Shown piece after piece: positions 27,632 to 34,391 of a stretch of 34,391 nucleotides of DNA. Below the pieces are notes generated by a model, which saw nothing but the letters and a program-made list of their open reading frames with translations, made no database searches and had not been told where the DNA came from. This DNA is from Branchiostoma floridae (taxonomy: Eukaryota; Chordata; Leptocardii; Amphioxiformes; Branchiostomatidae). The position numbers and the translations under genes were made by a program. How positions within the stretch are numbered: position 1 is the stretch's first letter; every line of letters begins with the position of its first letter. The stretch lies in the NCBI RefSeq assembly GCF_000003815.2, contig NC_049981.1:22487306-22521696 (forward strand). The letters run 5' to 3'.

Positions 27632-28483
27632 TATATATTATCCACGTATAAGACTAGAAATTGCCGTTTTTGTGACACTGTATAGTTCTTCTGGTTTTCT
27701 AAAGAAACAAGAAAGGGTTGTTGACTGCCATTTGTATCCCACCTTGCTTAACAAAATGTTGTACAGAAATGACTGTAACAAACGTCACCATTGTTCGATG
27801 CTGTCTACGCTTTCTAATTGACCTGGTGTGAAAAGCTGCCCACTTTTTAAATGTACCTAGGGACGCCCACTTATACCTAAATGATGTAGTCAATAAGGTA
27901 AGTCCTTCCGAAGAAAACAGGGTAAAGTCTACTGTTGTAACAAACGTTACCGGTAACGTTTGTTAACTGCCCTGTAATGCATTACCAATGGGACCGAAAA
28001 TGATAAGTTGCCATTTTTTGCCTATGGTTAAAAGAGGAATCTCCTAAACAACCAGGTAGTTTTCACTGAAAATAAAGCCGATCTATTTTTCGACCAAAAT
28101 AATGCCATTTTTTACATTTCAATGAGAACGAGTGTAAAGACACACTACTAGTCCGCCTGTAGACAATGGTATACAGTCAAACCTGTATTAGCAGAGCAAC
28201 CACCTGGGCCATGCGGTCACGTTTTGTCGGTCCCTAGGAATTTTCCCATTGACCTAAGCANNNNNNNNNNNNNNNNNNNNNNNNNNNNNNNNNNNNNNNN
28301 NNNNNNNNNNNNNNNNNNNNNNNNNNNNNNNNNNNNNNNNNNNNNNNNNNNNNNNNNNNNCACGGCCACACGATTTCCGGTCCTATAGATAAAGAAACAC
28401 TGCCTATTGCGACCATTGGGCGATCGTATGTCACCCTGCGCCGGGTTTTAAAATCGTATTTTGCGAGGATTTGGAGTTCCCAA
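27632..28483 (+). repeat. Composite duplicated block, copy 2
   Basis: Matches 17908-18683 nearly throughout, interrupted by a gap of 100 N (28261-28360). It carries the longer palindrome at 27938-27965 where copy 1 has a 16-bp version (18214-18229). The right end of the TIR element (catttcaatgagaacgag) is at about 28113-28130. Confidence 0.9.
27938..27965. repeat. 28-bp perfect palindrome
   Basis: TAACAAACGTTACC followed directly by its exact inverse. The related TAACAAACGTTTGTTA at 18214-18229 is the same palindrome with its centre removed. Confidence 0.95.
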
Positions 28484-28792
28484 CAGGATCATTTTGGCGG
28501 TAGTGGTAGGTACGCGTACCTTGAATGTTAGAGCGCAAGTCTTTGTCGGCGAATTTACCATCATCAGTTCGCATGGTAATATCAATGACATCAATCATTT
28601 TCGGTAGATTTGACTTTGGCAGGTTTAGTTGAATTTTGAGACGATCGAGACAATGTTACTTGGAGAGAAAGATTAGTAGTTAGTGAAATCGTCGTGGTCA
28701 ATTGATCAGCATTTTCTCTATAGTGGCCACCTGTCTATAAGTGGCAAAATTTCTTCAGTCCCTTGAGTGGCCGCGCTAGAGAGGTTTGACTG
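28174..28792. mobile_element. DNA transposon with CAGTCAAACCT ends
   Basis: Left cagtcaaacctgtattag (28174) and right ctagagaggtttgactg (to 28792) are imperfect inverted repeats. Subterminal gcggccacct / gtggccacc modules recur near both ends. The left part is shared with 18441-18683. I recall this tcaaacctgtattagcggcc motif as a common animal DNA-transposon end, but do not name the superfamily. Contains an assembly gap. Confidence 0.65.
28431..28655 (-). other. 74-codon open stretch inside the transposon, possible captured exon
   Basis: The minus strand is open from 28655 to a stop at 28431 and reads LDRLKIQLNLPKSNLPKMID, then VIDITMRTDDGKFADKDLRS, then NIQGTRTYHYRQNDPVG. An internal ATG lies at 28598. 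A donor-like CAAG|GTACGC falls at 28520/28519. Composition looks protein-like, with varied charged and hydrophobic residues. The part upstream of 28484 is absent from the other copy of the block. No family recognised. Confidence 0.3.
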
Positions 28793-29281
28793 GACAAAGT
28801 AAATAACAGCCCATCACTTGTTGTGATAGAGATACGTGCAGAGGAGGCACGCAGCAACCCAACAGGAGGTCCGCCCGTGTTTCTCCAACAATGTGCCATG
28901 TGCCGTTGCTGAGCGGCGGGTGTCAGACCTTCTCCCACTCGTGTGAAAACATGACAGCCGATGTGCCAAGTAATCATCGGAGCTAATTTGGTACTGTATA
29001 AGCTAGTAATTTACATGGACTAGGGACACCTGTATGGCAGGATATGTCTACCACAAATAAGCCATTACGGCTGAATAAAGTGTTGAGGAATGGGCCTCAG
29101 TGACCTGCGGTGTTCCATATTTTCACACAGAATGTAATATGATATAGATGCTTTACCTCTAAATTTACCGCAAAATGTGCAGCCATCAAGGGTTGTTACA
29201 TCTTTACAAAGGTTTGTTTCTGTTTTTACATCGTCCACTTAGAGTCAATACTAAATCAGCGCGAGGGTTTCCAAATAGAAT
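28793..29281. other. No recognisable gene
   Basis: The 80-codon minus frame at 28735-28977 overlaps the transposon end and shows no domain. No internal repeat was noted. Confidence 0.4.
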
Positions 29282-29610
29282 GTGAACTTAACTCGGCACA
29301 AAAAGTTTCGCATATCAACTTTGGTTGATCATATTTCTGACGTTTCTACATCAATTTCAATGTATTATGTATCGATTGAAAGCCCGTTATTTAATTACTG
29401 CTCTTTCTACGATCACGAAAGAAAAAAGCTGTTTGAAGAGGCAACCAAATTCCACCCAAACTTCTTAACTACCAGGATCTAGAGGTAGCTTTTACTAGTT
29501 TTACACGAGAGTAGACACTTGTGATATTGTTTTTACACTGTTTGAATCTCTCATGTTACTTGCAATTAGCCCACGGGCAAGAATTTGCAAGAAACTTTAC
29601 ATTTCAGGCA
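29282..29610 (+). pseudogene. LINE C-terminal remnant
   Basis: The frame contains NYCSFYDHERKKLFEEATKF then HPNF, matching the CSFNKTER / ATKTYPNF region of the copy at 60-487. Downstream ttacttgcaattagccca and gcaagaatttgcaa match that family's UTR. A stop follows HPNFLTTRI. Inactive. Confidence 0.65.
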
Positions 29611-29989
29611 GCGACTATTTACGAAACGGAAATTTGCTTCGGGCAAGGTGGCAGCCTTTTGAAGCAGCGCCTGCCGCCAATTCAATCAACTTCTCACCAA
29701 TTACAGCCAGCAGCGGCGCCGAGGAGCTAGAGCCTCCCAAAATAAACGGACAGGAATCGTAGATGAAGACGGTGAGAATATGGCTTTTGACATCTGTTTA
29801 CAGTTTGCACCAGGGGAAAACTCCTTTGTCGATGGTTTTATTTCATAATTAAGTATGCAAATAAGCTGGTGGTTTGCATAATCAATATTCCATTATGTAA
29901 GTCATCACTTACATAATGATGGACTATCTACGTACCAAAATCATGACGATCTGTCAACACGTTCTCGTGTTACTCTCGTCCAAAGTTTG
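29611..29989. repeat. AT-rich repeat sequence with hairpin
   Basis: 29891-29918 is an exact hairpin (cattatgtaagt-catc-acttacataatg). The tgcataatcaat-type sequence around it resembles that at 3940-4090. No gene. Confidence 0.5.
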
Positions 29990-30400
29990 AAAGGAAATTG
30001 GTGCCTGCAGTTCCAAACAAGCCACCAGGGGGCCCAAACTTGCACTACTTCCTCCCTACCCAAAGACAACAAAAAATCATGACCCTGCCACTTGAGGATA
30101 ATTTTAACGCCAACGTTGACGCTATGCTGCAGTACCGCAACTTGTCACCAGGAAGCCCATTATCGATCTTGGCCTTCGTTTTCCAAACCCCTACATAACT
30201 ACAAAATATCATGCAACACATTCAACAGCGTCTGGAGTTATCTTGGCCGCAAATACACACACGCACACTCGCCCCGCTGCAGTCCCGAACTTCCGACGGA
30301 AAGTGCCAGGTAAACCGTTTTCGAACAAACCTTGGTATCTGCAACCGCTACTCAAATACCAAATATCATGAAATTCCATCTACAGCTGCTTAAATTATAT
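29990..30400. repeat. Internally periodic dispersed repeat
   Basis: The phrases gctgcagtaccgcaactt / gctgcagtcccgaacttcc, caggaagcccatt and aaatatcatg recur two or three times with variations. gggcccaaacttg echoes the inverse of aagtttgggccccc at 3476. I regard it as the opposite orientation of a hairpin-headed family like those at 3175 and 11936, but the link is by eye. Confidence 0.5.
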
Positions 30401-31293
30401 GCGTTGACCTATACATTGGGTAACAACACTATTTTTCTACCCAAAATATTTTTATTATTGAATGAATGAAAGACCTTTATTGTACATTTATGCTCCAACC
30501 AGCTAAGTACAGGTCGTAGCGATAAGGCACAATTTCAACTACAGAGACTTCTATGTGCTAGTATGTACAGGTTCAACTTCTTCTCGCTTCTTAAGACAGT
30601 TGTAGACATAAGGGCAGATGTAATCAATAATACAGGATCGATCTAGTTGCATAAATAATATGAATTTTTCCTTACTATTAATATAACGGAAATTGGGAAA
30701 CATACTAGCATCTTGCATGCAATCGAAGAGAACGTTTCTTTCAGTACAGTCCATAATAAAGTGATACTCATTCTCTATCTTATTTAGATTGCAATATTTG
30801 CAGATTCTTTGCTCTGGAGGGATGTGGTTATGTCTGCCCTTTTCAATATGGAGTTTGTGTGAACTAATCCGAAGTTTTGTTATAGCTGTTCTGTGTCGAA
30901 TGTTTGTAATTCTTAAGTATTTCTCCTTGTTGTAAGTAGTCTTAAGTAATTTGTATGTTCGTAATTTGTTGTTGCTGCGCATTTCTGCCACGAAAGTTTG
31001 GAGTTAACGTTACATATCTTTTAAACGTTGGTCGATGGATGAAATGATTTGTGATGAATTTAAGACAGATGACATGGGAGAATGCCAGATGTAGCCAAAA
31101 CCACATTCCTCTAATGTCTTGCGGACTCCAGACGCCCAACATTTAGTGCCTAATGTGTCTAGCTCAAGTTGGCACAAAAGGCCGTCTGCAGATAGACTAT
31201 TAGCTGACACGTTCTGGCGTACTCTTATATAGTGTTTAATTGCATTAAGAGACGCTTCCAGTTTAAGGGGGTCTTCCCAGTTCTGCCGTTACA

Positions 31294-31338
31294 GCAAGGT
31301 TACATCAAGGAGCTTAAAAAAAAGCTCCTTGGTTACAT
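31294..31338. repeat. Small hairpin flanked by GGTTACAT direct repeats
   Basis: AAGGAGCTT (31307-31315), six A, AAGCTCCTT (31322-31330), with GGTTACAT at 31298-31305 and again at 31331-31338. Lies inside the LINE remnant, where it breaks the reading frame. Confidence 0.8.
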
Positions 31339-31351
31339 GCAGACCTGGGAA

Positions 31352-31475
31352 CATTCAGAGATTGTTTGCAAAATTTTCACCAATTGAAGCTATACACCGA
31401 AAATTTTGCAAACAATCTCTGAATGTTCATTCAGAGATTGTTTGCAAAATTTTCGGTGTATAGCTTCAATTGGTG
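31352..31475. repeat. Perfect 48-bp fold-back plus partial third copy
   Basis: 31378-31425 and 31428-31475 are exact inverses separated by two bases; 31352-31378 repeats the first 27 bases of the second arm. The sequence is LINE coding DNA, so a short segment was copied back and forth. Confidence 0.95.
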
Positions 31476-31947
31476 ATGATTTTGGGGTTTTGAATGACCC
31501 CCAGATTTCCGAACCATACAACAATACGGGTTTCACGCATGTGTCAAATAGTTTGTTTCTTACAGATATGGAGGCGTCGGCTTTGCTAAGGGATTGGTTG
31601 ATTCCAAAGAGGGCTCTCAGGCCTTTGCTGTGCAGATATTTGTTATTTGCCTTAAACGTGCCAGCTGAATTTACAACAATACCAAAATAGCAATAGTTTG
31701 TAACAATTTCTTGGCGAAGGTAACTATGAAGATCACCAGTGTGACGGTTTACTGAGGCCTCTGATACATATACGACGGTCGAGAAAAGAAAGATAATCNN
31801 NNNNNNNNNNNNNNNNNNNNNNNNNNNNNNNNNNNNNNNNNNNNNNNNNNNNNNNNNNNNNNNNNNNNNNNNNNNNNNNNNNNNNNNNNNNNNNNNNNNN
31901 NNNNNNNNNNNNNNNNNNNNNNTAGTTTTCTTGTCATGCTTGTTCAT

Positions 31948-32559
31948 ATACTAACACACACACGTTCACCAATACACACTCGCTTTTCCGTAATGGGCAA
32001 CCTATGCAGAGGCTAGTCAGTCAACGTCGAAACAAACGGGCCGCCGGCGAAAATTCGAATCTCTTATGTAAATTTTTGGGCGGGCTACTTTCACATACTT
32101 TTCGTGGAAGACCTGCAAAAAAAAGTTCGATTCCGAATATTTCCCGGTGAAATACAGCGTTACATTCCGCCGAAAGTTCAGAATTGGAACCCGGAAGCCG
32201 CCGTTCCTGACTCAAATTTTGTATGACGTAATCCCATTACGCTTCTCTGACTTATGGTTTCAAAAGTGAAAGGAGCTCCTCATTGGCCAAAGTTGCCTGG
32301 TAACACACTGACGCCCACACCTGTTGAGTCGTTGCCGAGTGCCTCTAGTAGGACGGTTGTTTTCAAAGGTAGCTGCATTATGGTTTAAATTTTTTTGGGA
32401 ACCGGACGAAAACTGATGATGTGCGCGCGGATGTCGATCCTGACGCCAGAAGCTGTTTGCTGAAGCATTGCCGCGTACCCCTCAAGCTAGCACGACGGTT
32501 GTTTTCAAAGGTGACTGTGCTTATGAAGTTATGTGAAGACGTGTAAGACGAACAGGGGA
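31948..32559. other. No recognisable gene
   Basis: The phrase gacggttgttttcaaaggt occurs at 32352 and 32491, about 139 bp apart. The 64-codon minus frame at 32021-32215 shows no domain. The region is less repetitive than its surroundings. Confidence 0.4.
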
Positions 32560-32990
32560 AAGACTCGGGAGATAAACCGCAAACGGGAAATCTTGGTAAG
32601 TGTTGAAGACATGGTTAGATTTGAGGATTTCATTAAGTATTGTCATTCGTATCACAGCAGGATGATTTTTATGGAATGGGTTGAAATTTGGCACAAATGT
32701 AATGGCACATATTTTCTTGAGATTAAAATTTTGTTGTTAAGATGTATATGATGATCAGGAGCTTGTTGATGACAAGATGGTCGCACTCTTTGAGGTCCGT
32801 TAAAGTCCAAAATCAGTTTCTCCACTTTTCATTGCTATTGGAAGAGGAAATAACTCCTGCATGATATTACACATATCTATAGGTTATGTGCCTATTTCCA
32901 TATCTGAACATTCAACGCGCACGGTTCTACTTTTGCAGGTGCTAGAATAGAGCGAGGTATGTGATATTACAGTCATATGAATTTGTCATT
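32560..32990 (+). repeat. Intron-like dispersed family, copy C (full)
   Basis: Contains both the donor-like junction ggaaatcttg|gtaagtgttg (GT at 32596) and the acceptor-like ctacttttgcag|gtgctagaat (AG at 32937-32938), 343 bp apart. Copies A (25780-26095) and B (26590-26745) cover its right and left parts. No open frame spans the outer segments convincingly. Confidence 0.75.
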
Positions 32991-33525
32991 GTATGAATTT
33001 TCCTATGTATGAATCAATAGTTTTAAACGCTAAGCGTTCTGGGCAAGCATATGATCCCTGCCTTGACTCCCTACAGTTTATCTTATGTACCGTAGTTTTC
33101 CCTTGTTGATCTTTATAGATCAAGAACTTTGCTATATCTGCTGGAGATGCTGTTTGTATCGTTTTTGTCGGGGACAAGGATTTACGGAAAGCTGTGAGTA
33201 AATCAGCCAAAGCCCTTTTTTGTTTTCCATATGCTGAGCTGTTTTGCGCTCCCATTATTTCGTCAAATCTTGCATTAGTTTCACTGAGCATGAGATTGAT
33301 CCTAATTCCTTGTTCCCTCGTTTCGTTTGCTTGGAGTTGCTTCGGTTTACCGCACTTTTGACAGAAGTTAAAGTCAAAGTCGTTGGGGTAATTACATTGT
33401 TGGCAATTTACCGCGGGTACCCAAATTCTAGCTGCCCCTTGGAATGACGCGTGTCCAACGAAATGCCGATCAATCCCACTTTGTTGAGGACAGCCTCCAT
33501 CCCCTTTGTTGGGTGGGGTTTCCAA
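32986..33525 (-). pseudogene. ALOG-domain fragment of a DIRS/Crypton-type tyrosine recombinase
   Basis: Minus-strand frame of 179 codons. Residues 41-58 form a C4 zinc ribbon (CQQC...FCQKCG). Residues 100-176 resemble the ALOG domain, the N-terminal DNA-binding part of XerC/D-like recombinases of DIRS-type retroelements: KQKRALADLL, then TASPADIAKFLIYKDQQGKT, VHKINC, ACPERLAFKTIDSYIGK. The embedded zinc insert keeps H147, C151 and C161, but the first Cys of the usual CxCP is Tyr159. The frame stops right after IGKF, where sequence near repeat copy C begins, so the catalytic R-H-R-Y domain is missing. The start codon is uncertain because upstream sequence is poor. DIRS versus Crypton cannot be told from this part. 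Confidence 0.75.
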
Positions 33526-33665
33526 GAGTTCCCCCGTACCGGTTTTTTTAGGGCCTGGTCCGCCTCATTTTTGGGGAGGGGGCCCCCATAGGGCTGGGTT
33601 TCGGTAAAGCGTACCGGTGTAAAAGGGTTTTCCCCCCCCGGCCCCCGGGTTTTGGCCCCCCCCCC
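33526..33665. other. Low-quality-looking G/C homopolymer stretch
   Basis: Runs such as ggtttttttagggcc, ggggagggggcccccat and cccccccggcccccgggttt, with accggt appearing twice (33538, 33613), look like a mis-sequenced version of the GC-rich MITE end. Confidence 0.5.
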
Positions 33666-34155
33666 CCCCCCGGGGGCGAAATCACTAGCGATCTCGCCCC
33701 CGCGGGGTGAAATCGCTAGCGATCTCGCCCTCCCCGGCTAGTGATCTCGCCCCCCTATCCCGCCCCCCTTTAGCGATTTCGCCCCCCCCCCAAACGGGTT
33801 TACATAACATTTAAGAAGTTGATTGGTATAAATCACAAAATGCATTTTCAGAATGATATAAGTACATGAGTCTGATACATAACTCCATCCATAGTATAGA
33901 TATTAACGTAATCACATGATGATAAGACAGTTGAAGTTGTTTCGGACAAGGAGGGTTGGGTCCTTGTATTCCCATTATTGCATATACTTGAGTCTCGACA
34001 TAAGATTTATTTCATTGTATTCACCTGTCCTCAAGCAACCTACATGTATAAATCTCCAATATGAAGCCTGTACCATGAATTGACCAGAAAAAAGTATGAA
34101 ATGTCTTTATCAGTTATGTATCAGGTATTCATTTCACATTTTCACCTCCACATCC
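33613..34155. mobile_element. GC-terminated MITE, copy 3 (inverted, broken)
   Basis: Reverse complement of the right half of copy 1: a degraded accggtgt end, gcgatctcgccctcccc modules, aaacgggtttacataacatt, and on through ctcaagcaacctacatgtat and aatctccaatatgaagcctg. It retains part of the segment missing from copy 2. Similarity is lost near 34155, so the other TIR is missing. Confidence 0.8.
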
Positions 34156-34391
34156 TGGTGCCGGGTTTTGGCTGAAGAACTCCAGTTTCTTGCCTGATCT
34201 TCCTGTCTTAGCCTGATTAAATCTCGCATCCGCCGGCCCGCTAGGAGCCAGTTACAGCCCTGGACAGCGGAGATTGTGTTACACAGGCAACTAGTATTCC
34301 TGTCTGTACATTGGATGGACGGTATATCAAAGGTACATCAGGTCGGTATATCAAAGCCCTTACTACCCTCAAGTGCCGCTTCTATTCTGTG
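34156..34391. other. No recognisable gene
   Basis: cggtatatcaaag occurs twice (34320, 34345). Nothing else is seen before the window ends. Confidence 0.4.

Larger units (their letters stand above)
30462..31947 (-). pseudogene. LINE remnant: RT C-terminal end to 3' tail
   Basis: The most complete LINE in the window, on the minus strand. 31680-31440 encodes YCYFGIVVNSAGTFKANNKY, then LFDTCVKPVLLYGSEIWGS, then IEAIHRKFCKQSL: the thumb/connection region just after the RT catalytic core. After a fold-back (31352-31475) the middle continues (CQLELDTLGTKCWASGVRKT, 31170-31110). Frame 30991-30551 then gives the C-terminal zinc-knuckle-like RICKYCNLNKIENEYHFIMD with C, and KREEVEPV. The 3' end has tgtacaataaaggtc and a cattcattca tail at 30462-30475. 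A gap (31799-31922), frameshifts and the fold-back inactivate it. A CR1/L2/Jockey-type group element is likely. Confidence 0.85.

Noticed and set aside
31010-31210. Separate small ORFs on the minus strand
   Set aside because: They are frameshifted pieces of the same LINE remnant (30462-31947).

Overview
The window reads as invertebrate-chordate genomic DNA, most likely a lancelet (amphioxus, Branchiostoma). It is moderately AT-rich, intron-bearing and packed with short decayed repeats of many classes. These are MITEs with TA target sites, tRNA-derived SINEs, several LINE families with microsatellite tails, a Penelope-like GIY-YIG fragment and a DIRS/tyrosine-recombinase-type ALOG fragment. 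This mix, plus repeat families I recall from lancelet sequence, is the basis for the assignment; no species-diagnostic gene is present. Five runs of N (3582-3893, 5496-5595, 12172-12271, 28261-28360, 31799-31922) mark assembly gaps.

Only one intact cellular gene can be supported: a complete three-exon arylamine N-acetyltransferase (NAT) on the + strand, exons 8677-8795, 10456-10779 and 11382-11805. It encodes 288 aa with the full Cys-His-Asp triad. Both introns are phase 2 and carry transposon debris: a long-TIR MITE and four LINE pieces in intron 1, another MITE in intron 2.

Layout. 1-8600: LINE 3' ends, two SINEs, a hairpin followed by a G-rich strip, three inverted-repeat elements (4448-4674, 5141-5353, 7408-7656), a CA microsatellite and LINE tails. 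8650-11935: the NAT gene. 11936-15810: two copies of a GC-terminated MITE (12294-13444, 14899-15809) enclosing a deleted mariner (13611-14188) and a SINE. 16040-20100: a Penelope-like fragment, a TIR element inside a duplicated composite block, and a LINE C-terminus. 20660-24440: two tandem arrays (115-bp and 141-bp periods) separated by about 1.1 kb. 24440-32990: dispersed repeats, including an intron-like family, the second copy of the composite block, and LINE remnants with a perfect fold-back. 32986-34391: an ALOG-domain recombinase fragment, a stretch of poor-looking sequence, and a third, broken copy of the GC-terminated MITE.

Apart from NAT, nothing here looks like a cooperating gene set. 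The most interesting material is structural: the paired arrays, the MITE with palindromic ends, the composite block, and the dispersed family that keeps apparent splice sites.
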